Source: Leyella stercorea (lineage in GTDB: Bacteria; Bacteroidota; Bacteroidia; Bacteroidales; Bacteroidaceae). From it: a stretch of DNA of 17,354 nt. Below, one piece after another: positions 1 through 7,864 of the stretch (position 1 is the first letter of the stretch; every line of letters starts with the position of its first letter). A program made the position numbers and the translations under genes. The DNA is taken from assembly GCF_019052365.1 (NCBI RefSeq), contig NZ_JAHQUY010000063.1, forward strand, positions 1-17,354, in the 5' to 3' direction. The notes under the pieces are model-generated. The model was not told the origin of the DNA. It saw only the letters and a program-made list of their open reading frames with translations, and made no database searches.

Positions 1-60
1 TTGTTGCTCAGGATATTATAAATAATGTTAAACTAAAGTGTTGCGGAATTAAGGTCTATT

Positions 61-963
61 ATGAAATTATCGTTTTTACGTGTCGCATTCCTTCTGTTTT
101 TCGTATGTGGCGCAATGAGCGTATCGGCTCAGAAGCAGACTGAAGGCAAGTCTTCAGTATTCATAGATTATTTTGCTCATCCGTCTAACGTGAAGGATTC
201 TTGGGCTGAGGCTCTTCGCAGTAAAGTGATTGAAGGCATCCAGGAGACCAATCGCGTTCTTATCACTGACGTTGATGCAGAAGACGCTTTGAGAGTAGAG
301 AAAGCACGTCGTGAGAATGGCGAGCTGTCGGCAGAAGGCGACGCTTCTCGTCTCGCTGTGATGACACAGCTCGGTGCAAACTATCTGTTGCAGGGCACAA
401 TCACATCATTGTCTGTAGACCACAAGCGTTCTGACGACGGCAAGACAGAATGGTATGCTGCTGTAGTAAACTATACATTGAAGGTTGTTGACCCGAAGAA
501 CGGCACAACTATTGCTTCAAAGACATTCAAGCATGGCGAGAGCGTTGCTGAGATGGCTACCGGCGACACACCGGACGCAGCTGCTGTAGACGTTGCCAAG
601 TTCGCACGCAAGGCTGTTCGCGCTTTAGTTGACGAGGCTTTCAAGCTCAATGGTACTATCCTCGAAATCAACGCTACAAAGGGTGCTGAGGCTAAGCAGG
701 TGTACATCAGCCTCGGTTCTGCTCATGGTGTAGACGGCAAGGCACGTTTCAAGGTCTACGAGCTTCGCACTGTTGCCGGCCGCAACTCACGCAAGGAGAT
801 CGGCGAACTTAAGGTGAGCGCTGTTGAGGGCGAGGACCTCACACTTTGCGACGTTGTAAAGGGCGGCAAGGAGATAAAGGCTGCTATGGACGCTCAGCAG
901 AAGATTGAGGTTGAGGTGTTCCATAAAGTATCATTACTTGACAAGGCAAAGAAGGTAATCTAA
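61..963 (+). CDS. Secreted CsgG/FlgT-like envelope protein
   Basis: 300 residues, starting with a signal peptide (MKLSFLRV, a hydrophobic stretch to about residue 20, likely cleavage after VSA at 23), so it is exported to the periplasm or outer membrane. Residues 30-195 have the pattern of the CsgG/LpoB/FlgT fold: a block on assigning a set of gene products (SWAEALRSKVIEGI), a strand with VLITDVD, then LGANYLLQGTITSLSV and a repeated beta-strand pair ending in GTTIASKTF. Residues 212-290 (VYISLGSAHGVDGKARFKVYEL, then IGELKV) look like the small beta domain at the C-terminus of FlgT-type proteins. There is no lipobox cysteine, unlike true CsgG. No promoter is visible in the 60 bases upstream, so it may be transcribed from outside the window. 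Family assignment is by pattern only; molecular role unknown. Downstream genes are also secreted, suggesting a shared envelope function. Confidence 0.75.
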   Translation: MKLSFLRVAFLLFFVCGAMSVSAQKQTEGKSSVFIDYFAHPSNVKDSWAEALRSKVIEGIQETNRVLITDVDAEDALRVEKARRENGELSAEGDASRLAVMTQLGANYLLQGTITSLSVDHKRSDDGKTEWYAAVVNYTLKVVDPKNGTTIASKTFKHGESVAEMATGDTPDAAAVDVAKFARKAVRALVDEAFKLNGTILEINATKGAEAKQVYISLGSAHGVDGKARFKVYELRTVAGRNSRKEIGELKVSAVEGEDLTLCDVVKGGKEIKAAMDAQQKIEVEVFHKVSLLDKAKKVI

Positions 964-981
964 TTAGACTTTGTTTATAAA

Positions 982-1020
982 AATGGCATGACTTCATTGA
1001 AAAAATGGAGCCATGTCATT
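982..1020 (+). other. Imperfect hairpin between the first two genes
   Basis: The arms 982-992 and 1010-1020 can pair over 11 positions with one G-U pair and one mismatch around an 18-nt loop. It is not followed by a T-run, so it is a poor intrinsic terminator; it could be an mRNA processing or stability element or chance. Confidence 0.25.
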
Positions 1021-1064
1021 AGTTTATATCGGCACGAAAACAGAAATATTTTATCTTTTTAGCT

Positions 1065-2357
1065 ATGACCAGAATAATCTTATCTCTCTTATTCGGACTC
1101 TTTTTCTGCACAAATCTAAGTGCAGAAGTCTATTCTACCGATGCTACATTGGTGTCGCAGGACGGTAATATAATCACAGTACGTTCTTCAGCCGTTGCTG
1201 ACAAGAAGAAGGACGCTGCGCTGCTGGCTGCCAAGTCGGCTTTTCATACTCTGTTTCATGCTGGTATAGAAGGCGTGAAGGACGGCACGCCTATGGTTGC
1301 TGTGGAGCGTAACGACTACGACTATCGCTTTTTCTCTGAGTCGCGCTACATCAACTACATCACAAGCGCGGTAAAGACCGTTGGCGACAAGAAGGTAGGC
1401 AACAAGGTGCGTGTCACGGTGCAGCTCTCGATAAACGTGAAGTCGCTTATCGCCGACTTGCAGCATAACAACATGTCGATATCTCCGTCGTGGGGCGTGG
1501 CAAGTGCAAAGAAAAGCACATCGGCGCTCAACCCTACTATCGTTATTGTGCCTGGTCTGAAGGCGAGCGAAGGCTCCGACTTCCAGGCTATGCTTGAAGC
1601 CATTGACGCAAGCGAGGCAAAGAAATACGCTCTCGACAAGATGACTGGCGAGTTTACAAAGAAAGGTTACAAGACTCGTAACTTCGTATCGCAACTGCGC
1701 AACTCGAAGAAAGATGAGATGATGCGCACGCAAAGCCAGTCGGACATCAATACAATGATTGTGCAGCAGCTGCCTGGCGACATCATCGTCACCGTTGATG
1801 CAGCGGTTGTTACAGATGCAAACAACCAGATGGAGTGTCAGTTGAGCATAAGCGCTGTGGAGAGTCAGACAAACGGCAATCTTGCTTCTGCTACATTCCC
1901 CAGCGGAAAATACTATAAAGGCAATGTGAGCGAGTCGGAACTCGTCGACTATGCCTTCAAGAAGATAAAGGCCGACTTCTTCAACCAGATAAAGACATCG
2001 TTTGAGGCTATGGTGAGCCAGGGCAGAGAGGTGTATGTAGACATGACAATCTCTAACTCTATCGACGATTGGGACTTCGATCAGGACAGTCCGTCTACCG
2101 GCGACAACTTCAAGGATGTGCTCGACGAGTGGTTGCGCAGCCATGCGCAGAACAGCGTCTATGACATGAGCAACAACACTGATAAGTATATACACATGAC
2201 CGTGAACATCCCGTTGTGGAATGTGGAGCGCGGACGCTCTTACACGTTGTCTAACTTCAGCAGCGATTTGAAGAAATTCCTCAAGACTCAGTTGGGCGAC
2301 GGCTATAAGGCTTCTGTAACGGCACAAGGACAGAAACTCGAAATTATGATTCAATAA
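1065..2357 (+). CDS. Secreted hypothetical protein, resembles DUF6175
   Basis: 430 residues with a signal peptide (MTRIILSLLFGLFFCTNLSA, likely cleavage before EVYS). Residues 22-135 contain an alanine/lysine-rich helix (VADKKKDAALLAAKSAF) followed by strands ending in KVRVTVQLSINVKSLIADL, the sort of arrangement seen in LPP20/CsgG-associated periplasmic domains. From about residue 157 (PTIVIVPGLKASEG) to the end it resembles the Bacteroidota family DUF6175: a beta-alpha core with GDIIVTVDAAVV, a helix KKIKADFFNQIKTSFEAMV and a C-terminal KLEIMIQ strand. I recognise the family only by pattern. It is the first gene of a compact set: the next start lies 19 nt downstream, and the previous gene ends 101 nt upstream. 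Function unknown; an envelope role alongside its neighbours is an inference. Confidence 0.75.
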   Translation: MTRIILSLLFGLFFCTNLSAEVYSTDATLVSQDGNIITVRSSAVADKKKDAALLAAKSAFHTLFHAGIEGVKDGTPMVAVERNDYDYRFFSESRYINYITSAVKTVGDKKVGNKVRVTVQLSINVKSLIADLQHNNMSISPSWGVASAKKSTSALNPTIVIVPGLKASEGSDFQAMLEAIDASEAKKYALDKMTGEFTKKGYKTRNFVSQLRNSKKDEMMRTQSQSDINTMIVQQLPGDIIVTVDAAVVTDANNQMECQLSISAVESQTNGNLASATFPSGKYYKGNVSESELVDYAFKKIKADFFNQIKTSFEAMVSQGREVYVDMTISNSIDDWDFDQDSPSTGDNFKDVLDEWLRSHAQNSVYDMSNNTDKYIHMTVNIPLWNVERGRSYTLSNFSSDLKKFLKTQLGDGYKASVTAQGQKLEIMIQ

Positions 2358-2376
2358 CTCTATATAAAGGTGTTTT

Positions 2377-3534
2377 ATGAAAAAGACATTCTTACAGATC
2401 ATATTCCTATTCGTTGCAATGGTAGGATATGCACAAAGCGATATACACTTCACCATATTGAAGTCGGAGACAAAGGGCTTGTCTGAGGATGTTGTTGATG
2501 CGATCGACCTTAAGCTGCACCAGGTGTTCAACCGCAACAGTGCTGCTGCAGCCGATGTGTACAACGTATTCGCTGTTTCGCCGTCGTTGTCTCTCGACAA
2601 AGTGCTGTCTACAGACGGCGGCATGGTGAGAGACGTGTCTTTGGCTCAAGGCGAACTGGTGCTTATCGCCAAGAACATCATCGACGGTGCAGAGTATTAC
2701 AGCGTGACGATTCCAGTTCAGGGCGAAGCTGTAGGCAATAAGGAGAAGGCTATGCTCTCGATGGTGAAGAACATAAAGGTGACTGCACCTGCCTTCACGC
2801 GCTTCATCAATACGGCGCGCAAGAAGATTGCTGACTATTACGCTAACAATTGCGCTTTCATTCTGCAGAAGGCTCAGACCCTTTACAACCAGAACCATTG
2901 TCAGGAGGCAGTGAGCTATCTGTCTGCCGCTACAGCCAACGTGCCTTGCTACGACCAGGCTGCGGCTTTGCAGAAGCAGATTCTTGAGAATATGGACAAC
3001 ACTCCAGAGCCTGTCGTCGTAGAGAAGGTTGTGGAGAAGGTCGTAGAGAAACCGGTTGTTGTGGAAAAGGTTGTAGAGAAGCCTGTTGTGGTGGAGAAGA
3101 TTGTAGAGAAGCCTGTTGTAGTGGAGAAGGTTGTGGAGAAACCCGTTCCGGCGCCAGCACCTGTCGCTCCAGAGTGCGAGATAACCATCTCTAAGAACGA
3201 CCTCGACTTCCGCATTCTCAGTTGCACGGGCAATCCTACGCAGAAATGCATCACCATAAAGGCCGAATACGTCAACAATAATGCGAATATCTCTAACGGC
3301 GACATCGCAATGAACGTAGTGATCGACGACAACGGACGCGAACTCACTCGTGAAAATATGGCTGTTACCTCTAACGATTCGTCATACGAATGGGTGAGCA
3401 TGCCGGCACGCGTCAAGCTGAAGCATGATTTCTACATCATCAACTACGACCATCCTATGGAGACTGTGTCTTATCTGAAGCTTAAAGTGCGCGATGGTAT
3501 AGTGGAGATTCGCAACTTGAAGGTTAACTGGTAA
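2377..3534 (+). CDS. Secreted protein with TPR-like hairpin and VVEKP linker
   Basis: 385 residues. Signal peptide at 1-20 (MKKTFLQIIFLFVAMVGYAQ). Residues 22-150 form an alpha/beta domain of unknown family that includes a conserved-looking ELVLIAKNIIDGAEYYSVTI strand pair. Residues 158-205 read as a tetratricopeptide-type helical hairpin (LQKAQTLYNQNHCQEAVSYL, then CYDQAAALQKQI). Residues 211-260 are a 10-residue tandem repeat (VVVEKVVEKP), then PAPAP, an extended charged Pro-Val linker like those that span the periplasm in OmpA-type and TonB proteins. Residues 265-385 form a beta-rich C-terminal domain (CEITISKNDLDFRI to IRNLKVNW). The start is 19 nt after the preceding stop and the stop is 14 nt before the next start, so co-transcription and possibly co-translation are likely. 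Function unknown. Confidence 0.8.
   Translation: MKKTFLQIIFLFVAMVGYAQSDIHFTILKSETKGLSEDVVDAIDLKLHQVFNRNSAAAADVYNVFAVSPSLSLDKVLSTDGGMVRDVSLAQGELVLIAKNIIDGAEYYSVTIPVQGEAVGNKEKAMLSMVKNIKVTAPAFTRFINTARKKIADYYANNCAFILQKAQTLYNQNHCQEAVSYLSAATANVPCYDQAAALQKQILENMDNTPEPVVVEKVVEKVVEKPVVVEKVVEKPVVVEKIVEKPVVVEKVVEKPVPAPAPVAPECEITISKNDLDFRILSCTGNPTQKCITIKAEYVNNNANISNGDIAMNVVIDDNGRELTRENMAVTSNDSSYEWVSMPARVKLKHDFYIINYDHPMETVSYLKLKVRDGIVEIRNLKVNW
3010..3144 (+). repeat. 30-nt tandem repeat encoding the VVEKP linker
   Basis: About four copies of a degenerate 30-nt unit inside the coding region give residues 212-256 of the protein. Copies differ mostly at third positions (gtt/gtg/gta, gtc/gtt), so the protein repeat is kept while the DNA has diverged. 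That suggests selection on the peptide rather than recent slippage. Confidence 0.85.
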
Positions 3535-3548
3535 TAATTAAGTATATT

Positions 3549-4868
3549 ATGAAAAGAATATCATTGGCTTTGTGTCTGCTTCTTGCTGCGTGTTGCATGA
3601 CATTGGCACAGGACAAGGTGGTGGAGCGTAGCGCAAAGAAGACTCCCGAATGGCTTAACCAAGCCAACGATGGAGCGTTTGTAGTTACAGTCACTGCCAG
3701 TTCTCTTGCCGACGCTCAGGTGAAGGCGATGACGGAGGTGACAGAACGCATCATTCTCTCGGTGGCAAGCAATGTCAGTGTGTCGCAGCGCAACGAGTCG
3801 AGCGAGGTTGTGGAGAACGGCAGCGTCGATTCGCGCGACGAGTTCACACGTCTTTCAAAGATAAAGTCGGCTAACCTGCCTTTCCTCAAGGGCATTTCGC
3901 CAAACAAGATTGCCGGCATCTATTGGCAGCGTATGTTCAACAAGAAGACTGGCAAGGGTTATTACGAGTATTCGGTGCTCTATCCTTACTCGCGCAGCGA
4001 GCAACTCACGCTTCAGGCTGAGTTTGAGGCTCTCGACAAGGAGATGACTGCCAAGTACGAACAGCTGGAACAGAAGTTGAACAATATAGAAGCGGTGGAA
4101 GACATCAAGACTGCCATCACCGAGCTCGACGCTCTGAAGGCTTACTTCTTTGATGATGTGCGTTTGGAGCAGGTTGACGGCTTGAAGAAGCGCTATCGTC
4201 AGCTTTATGATGCGCTCAGCCTCACTGGAGAGTTCGTTAAGCATGGCGAATACCACTGCCAGCTACTGTTGAAGGGCATGCCTGTCAAGGTGTCTACGGT
4301 GCCCACACTGAAGTCGAACTGTGCTTCGCAGCTCAATGTGCGTCCTACAGCCGACGGCAAGTTCGTCATCACATACGACGATAGCGACTGTATTGAGGAC
4401 GAAGAAAACTTCATCAATGTGCAGTTGCGCCTCGACGGTAAGCGTCTTTCGCATAAGTTCTCGCTGGCTGAAGCCGGCGCAGGCAATGCCGACCAAAGGC
4501 TCTCGCTTGTTCCTGAAGGAAAGGTAATGCTGACAGCCGCAATGGTTGACGCAGCCGCACGTGAAGTGACCGACATCACCGTGCGCCTTACTGTCAACAA
4601 CCGCAATGGCAGCAAGTTTGCGGTGAAGAGTCTTGAACTTAATGTGCCCGACCTCGCCGTTCCGCTTATCTTCGACAATGCAGACGCCGTCTATTCTACA
4701 AAAGGACTCATCCAGATAAAGATGCTGGCGAAGGGCGATTGCTCGCTGCGTAAGGTGAAAAAGGGCGACTTTGCATTCGTTAACGGCACGCTCACGGTCG
4801 TAAACCCCAACACCGGAGCTATCGAACCTATCAAGGTCGCGTTGCAGTATTCTACAAATTGGGAGTAG
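3549..4868 (+). CDS. Secreted LPP20-like protein with coiled coil
   Basis: 439 residues. The N-terminus has a signal sequence that could be cleaved by signal peptidase I (after TLA, residue 20) or II: LAAC at residues 12-15 fits a lipobox, though the hydrophobic stretch before it is short. Residues 32-150 follow the LPP20 pattern: KTPEWLNQ, GAFVVTVTASS, then an Ala-rich helix (ADAQVKAMTEVTERIILSVA), an acidic insert and a closing YYEYSVLYPYS strand. Residues 152-215 are strongly helical and heptad-like (LQAEFEALDKEMTAKYEQLE), a probable coiled coil. Residues 225-439 look like two or more beta-sandwich domains. LPP20 proteins are envelope proteins, and the family includes FlgP of the Vibrio/Campylobacter flagellar outer rings. 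Last of three closely packed genes. Role inferred only by family pattern. Confidence 0.75.
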   Translation: MKRISLALCLLLAACCMTLAQDKVVERSAKKTPEWLNQANDGAFVVTVTASSLADAQVKAMTEVTERIILSVASNVSVSQRNESSEVVENGSVDSRDEFTRLSKIKSANLPFLKGISPNKIAGIYWQRMFNKKTGKGYYEYSVLYPYSRSEQLTLQAEFEALDKEMTAKYEQLEQKLNNIEAVEDIKTAITELDALKAYFFDDVRLEQVDGLKKRYRQLYDALSLTGEFVKHGEYHCQLLLKGMPVKVSTVPTLKSNCASQLNVRPTADGKFVITYDDSDCIEDEENFINVQLRLDGKRLSHKFSLAEAGAGNADQRLSLVPEGKVMLTAAMVDAAAREVTDITVRLTVNNRNGSKFAVKSLELNVPDLAVPLIFDNADAVYSTKGLIQIKMLAKGDCSLRKVKKGDFAFVNGTLTVVNPNTGAIEPIKVALQYSTNWE

Positions 4869-4892
4869 ACTGGTTTTCGGGTTCTAAACCTT

Positions 4893-4913
4893 AGTCTGAA
4901 AATGTTTCAGATT
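4893..4913 (+). terminator. Weak hairpin after the three-gene operon
   Basis: TCTGAAA (4895-4901) and TTTCAGA (4905-4911) form a perfect 7-bp stem with a 3-nt loop, extendable by a G-U and an A-T pair, followed by TTTAG rather than a long T-run. A possible weak terminator or attenuator 27 nt after the stop. The rest of the 129-nt gap is AT-rich and shows no convincing TAnnTTTG promoter. Confidence 0.3.
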
Positions 4914-4997
4914 TAGTCTTGATAAAGTTTGGACCAAGAGATTTGAAGAGTGAAAGAATTAAACAAAATAATTAATAATTATTTAAACTGAACTATT

Positions 4998-5627
4998 ATG
5001 AAACAGAGAATTTTTAATGTATTACTGGCTATAGCCCTTGTGTTCTGCGGCACATCAGTAGCTTTTGCTCAGTCGAAAGCGTTGGCAAAGGATGTAAAGA
5101 AGACCTGCAAAGAGTGGAAGAAGGCAGGTTGGTCATTGTATGCCACAGCTTCTACAATGGAGTACGCATTGACAAAGTATCGCACATACGTTGAGGCTGA
5201 CCCTGACAACCACCTCGTGCTTACAGGTCTTGCTGTAGGCAAGAACCCGAAGATAGGTCGCGATAACGCCATGATGAACGGCATCACAAGCTATGCAAGC
5301 CGTGCAAAGGCTCAGGTTGTAGGTAAGATGAAGAGTGTTATGTCGTCTGATGCAAGCGATCAGTCGGGTATGGAAATAGACAAGTTCGGTGCTGCTTACG
5401 AGTCGGGCGTCAACACAAAGATTTCTGGTCTTGTAAAGGTACACTTCATGCTCGTTCGCGAGAAGGGCGGCGTTAAGGAGTTCCAGGTTTACATGACTCT
5501 CGACGAGACTGCTGCTAAGAAGGCTCGCGAGGAGGCTGCAAGAGAAGCAAAGAAGAAAGCAGCCCTCGACGACCTCTCAAATCAGGTTGAGGAGTTCATC
5601 GGTGAGCCGGTACCGGCAGACGAGTAA
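4998..5627 (+). CDS. Small secreted LPP20-like protein
   Basis: 209 residues with a clear signal peptide (MKQRIFNVLLAIALVFCGTSVAFA, cleavage before QSKA). Residues 40-175 fit the LPP20-type domain: EADPDNHLVLTGLAVGKN, then an Ala-rich helix (RDNAMMNGITSYASRAKAQVV), a polar loop with SSDASDQSG, and a strand pair (SGLVKVHFMLVRE, KEFQVYMTLDETAAKKA). A charged helix (residues 170-195, Ala/Lys/Glu-rich) and an acidic tail follow. It looks like a shorter relative of the LPP20 region of the preceding gene, so the two may be paralogous parts of one envelope structure (inference). It ends in a good terminator, so it closes this transcription unit or is monocistronic. Confidence 0.75.
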   Translation: MKQRIFNVLLAIALVFCGTSVAFAQSKALAKDVKKTCKEWKKAGWSLYATASTMEYALTKYRTYVEADPDNHLVLTGLAVGKNPKIGRDNAMMNGITSYASRAKAQVVGKMKSVMSSDASDQSGMEIDKFGAAYESGVNTKISGLVKVHFMLVREKGGVKEFQVYMTLDETAAKKAREEAAREAKKKAALDDLSNQVEEFIGEPVPADE

Positions 5628-5648
5628 TTTCTTAGAGATGTTTTATCC

Positions 5649-5692
5649 AATCCGGGGAAGGGTAGACTCGTCTGCTCTTCTTCGGATTTTTT
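5649..5692 (+). terminator. Rho-independent terminator
   Basis: The stem begins AATCCG (5649-5654) pairing with CGGATT (5683-5688), continues with GAAG/CTTC and AGAC/GTCT, and is followed by a run of T to 5692. It sits 22 nt after the stop of the small LPP20-like gene. Only 32 nt remain before the next start, so the following gene either depends on read-through or has a promoter overlapping this hairpin. Confidence 0.75.
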
Positions 5693-5724
5693 ATACAATG
5701 ATTAACTAAACGAAACCCGTACAA

Positions 5725-7506
5725 ATGAAAAGATTGATATTATTTGCTTTAGGTGCAACGTGTTGTATGGGGACTCAGGCACAAGTTGTAGACGACGATT
5801 TCGACAACTTCATAAAGACTGAGGTACAGTCGTTCGACAAGTTCATTGACGATGCCAACAAGCAGTTCATCAGTTTCCTGCGCAATCCTTGGAAGGAGTT
5901 TGAGGCAAAGAAGCCGGTGGAGAAGCGCACCAAACCGGAGCCGGTGAAGCCGGTCGTATACGACGAGAAGAAGGACCCCGTAGCGCCACCCGTGGAACTT
6001 GATATCGAGGACATCCTCGGACAGTCTACCGGCGAGAGCAAGCAGCGACCGCAGGGCAAGATTAATGACGGCGAGAAGGTTGGCTTTGAAAAGCCGCAGC
6101 CTAAGCCTGCGACTCCGACAGCTAAGCCTGCAACTCCAGCTACCAAGCCTGCAACTCCGACAGCTAAGCCTGCGACTCCAGCTCTCAAGCCTGCGACTCC
6201 AACAGTTAAGCCTGCGACTCCGACCGCTAAGCCTACGACTCCAGCTCTCAAGCCTACGACTCCTACTCTCAAGCCTGCCACTCCAACAGCTAAGCCTGCA
6301 AGTCCTACTGCCAAGCCTACGACCCCTGCAGCCAAGCCAACAACCCCGACACCTCCAACCACTCCGCCAGCAGTGGTGCCGGTGCCGACCGCTAAGCCTT
6401 CTGCACCTATGAGCGCACTCTATAAAGAGTCGTCAGAGAAGCAGATGATTAACTACTGCGGACAGAGAATTTACGTAGACAAGTCGCTGAAGGGAGTATG
6501 CTCTATAGGCAATATGCGCGAGAAGGCTGTTGCCGATGCTTACGAGGCGATGTGCAAGGCCGACTACAAGCCGTTGCTTGCCGACTGTCGTCAACTGAAG
6601 AAAGACCTCAAGCTCAACGATTGGGGTGTGTTCCTCTTTGTTCGCGACGTGTCTAATGCCCTTTGTGCCGACGCACATGCGTCTGTTGTAATGCAGCAGT
6701 TCCTACTCAACGAACTTGGATATAAGTCGAAGATGGCGCGCCGTGCCGACCGCGACCAGATGCTTCTCTTCGTAGCGACCGACTGTAAGATGTATGGTCG
6801 TCCTTATTTCACTAAGGACGGACTCAACTATTACAACCTTACAAGCGACGAGACTTGCCAGTTCTATATGTGTCAGGAGGATTCGCCGAAGGCAAAGAGC
6901 AACATCGACATGCAGATAACTAACGCTCCGTTGCTCAATTCTGGAATGGTCAACTCCGTACACAAGAATGGTGCGGGCACAGTGGCTGTATCTGTCGACG
7001 TTCCCAAGTCGCTGATGCTGTTCTACAAGAGTATGCCGCAGTGCGACTATAGCGTGTATGTGAATGCGAAGGTGAACCCGGCTGTTGCCGACAGATTGCT
7101 CTCGTCGCTTGCTCCGATCGTTGAGGGCAAGAGCGAGACCGAAGCTGCCAACCTGCTCATCAACTTCGTGCAGACCGGCTTCAAGTACGCCACGGATCAA
7201 GAACAGTTCGGCTATGAGAAACCGTTCTTCGTAGAGGAACTATTCTACTATCCCTACTGTGACTGCGAGGATCGTGCGGTGCTCTATTCATATCTGGTGC
7301 GCAACCTGCTGAAACTCGATGTCGTGTTGCTCGATTATCCTAACCATATCGCCACAGCGGTATGCTTCAACGAGAATGTGTCGGGCGATTTCGTCATCGT
7401 AGAGGGAAAGAAATACATAGTTTGCGACCCTACTTACATCGGTGCATCCATAGGAAAGGCAATGCCGCAGTTCAAGCGTGTGGCTGCCAAGGTCTTGAAA
7501 TACTAA
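5725..7506 (+). CDS. Secreted transglutaminase-like protein with KPATPTA linker
   Basis: 593 residues. Signal peptide 1-20 (MKRLILFALGATCCMGTQAQ). Residues 21-125 are acidic and probably disordered in part. Residues 127-210 are twelve 7-residue units of KPATPTA type, an extended Pro/Thr/Lys linker. The C-terminal domain (about 465-593) is transglutaminase-like with all three catalytic residues in order: C514 in YCDCEDRAVLYSYLV, H541 in YPNHIATAV and D568 in VCDPTYIG. The family includes protein cross-linkers and cysteine peptidases, so the chemistry here (peptidase, cross-linking or amidation) cannot be told from sequence. Residues 297-385 look like a second, degenerate copy of the same fold lacking the triad. 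It ends at a strong terminator. A likely role is acting on envelope or peptidoglycan-linked proteins made by the upstream genes (inference). Confidence 0.8.
   Translation: MKRLILFALGATCCMGTQAQVVDDDFDNFIKTEVQSFDKFIDDANKQFISFLRNPWKEFEAKKPVEKRTKPEPVKPVVYDEKKDPVAPPVELDIEDILGQSTGESKQRPQGKINDGEKVGFEKPQPKPATPTAKPATPATKPATPTAKPATPALKPATPTVKPATPTAKPTTPALKPTTPTLKPATPTAKPASPTAKPTTPAAKPTTPTPPTTPPAVVPVPTAKPSAPMSALYKESSEKQMINYCGQRIYVDKSLKGVCSIGNMREKAVADAYEAMCKADYKPLLADCRQLKKDLKLNDWGVFLFVRDVSNALCADAHASVVMQQFLLNELGYKSKMARRADRDQMLLFVATDCKMYGRPYFTKDGLNYYNLTSDETCQFYMCQEDSPKAKSNIDMQITNAPLLNSGMVNSVHKNGAGTVAVSVDVPKSLMLFYKSMPQCDYSVYVNAKVNPAVADRLLSSLAPIVEGKSETEAANLLINFVQTGFKYATDQEQFGYEKPFFVEELFYYPYCDCEDRAVLYSYLVRNLLKLDVVLLDYPNHIATAVCFNENVSGDFVIVEGKKYIVCDPTYIGASIGKAMPQFKRVAAKVLKY
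6103..6354 (+). repeat. 21-nt tandem repeat encoding twelve KPATPTA units
   Basis: Twelve consecutive 7-codon units start at residues 127, 134, 141 and so on to 204. The first positions (Lys-Pro) are invariant; position 3 is Ala or Thr and the last two vary (TA, AT, AL, TV, TL, AA). Codons for the same residue vary (gcg/gca/gcc, act/aca/acc), so the array is old enough to have diverged but regular enough that unit number may vary between strains. Confidence 0.9.
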
Positions 7507-7520
7507 GACTTTAAAAAATG

Positions 7521-7561
7521 CAAAAACGGCATATCCTTGTTTTGGGGATATGCCGTTTTTG
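7521..7561. terminator. Bidirectional terminator between convergent units
   Basis: A perfect 16-bp stem (7521-7536 with 7546-7561) and a 9-nt loop. The stem ends in A/T tracts on both sides, so transcripts from either strand would end in GC-rich hairpin plus U-run. It lies 14 nt after the plus-strand stop and 10 nt before the minus-strand stop. Confidence 0.9.
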
Positions 7562-7571
7562 CGTGTTTTGT

Positions 7572-7838
7572 TTACTCAACTATTTCTGCTTCTATCCAGC
7601 TGTCGAGCAATGCTTTTGCGTCGTTTTCTGCCGTAGCGTCGTCGACGTCGTATTCCTCGCAGAGCAGACGTTTCAGCGTCTCAGCGTCGAAATCCTTGTC
7701 CTTAACGCTTTCCCAGAGGAAAGCCGAACTCTCGTTCATGCTTATAATCTTTGTGAAGTCGATGTTCTCTTTGCCTTCTGCAACGATAATACTCTCGCCG
7801 CAAATGTCCTTCAGGACGAAACCTTTCTTTATCTTCAT
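7572..7838 (-). CDS. PqqD-like peptide-binding protein
   Basis: 88 residues, the usual length of stand-alone PqqD. The family pattern is present throughout: an N-terminal GFVLKDICGESIIVAEG strand pair, the core MNESSAFLWESVKD (matching the usual 'LN.tga.iW.ll' motif), an acidic helix DAETLKRLLCEEYDVDDA, and a terminal LLDSWIEAEIVE helix and strand. PqqD domains are the prototype RiPP recognition element, a winged-helix fold that binds leader peptides and presents them to modifying enzymes. Here it is the last gene of a minus-strand unit with an S24/S26 peptidase and an HPr-kinase-like protein; together these are the parts of a peptide-tailoring module, but no precursor peptide is visible. No signal peptide, so cytoplasmic. 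PqqD itself acts in PQQ synthesis, but no other pqq gene is present, so the gene name is not applied. Confidence 0.85.
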   Translation of the reverse strand: MKIKKGFVLKDICGESIIVAEGKENIDFTKIISMNESSAFLWESVKDKDFDAETLKRLLCEEYDVDDATAENDAKALLDSWIEAEIVE

Positions 7839-7864
7839 ATTTCTTGGTGTTATTAAGCTGAGCC

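Noticed and set aside
1..60. Tail of an upstream gene or a promoter for the first gene
   Set aside because: Frames 1 and 2 stop by position 24, and a third frame that stays open would overlap the first gene too far; no TAnnTTTG box is present. Too little sequence to support either.
1188..2624. 478-residue open frame on the minus strand across the DUF6175-like gene
   Set aside because: It is antisense to two well-supported secreted proteins, starts inside one and ends inside another, and its translation is His/Arg/Val-rich without recognisable motifs.
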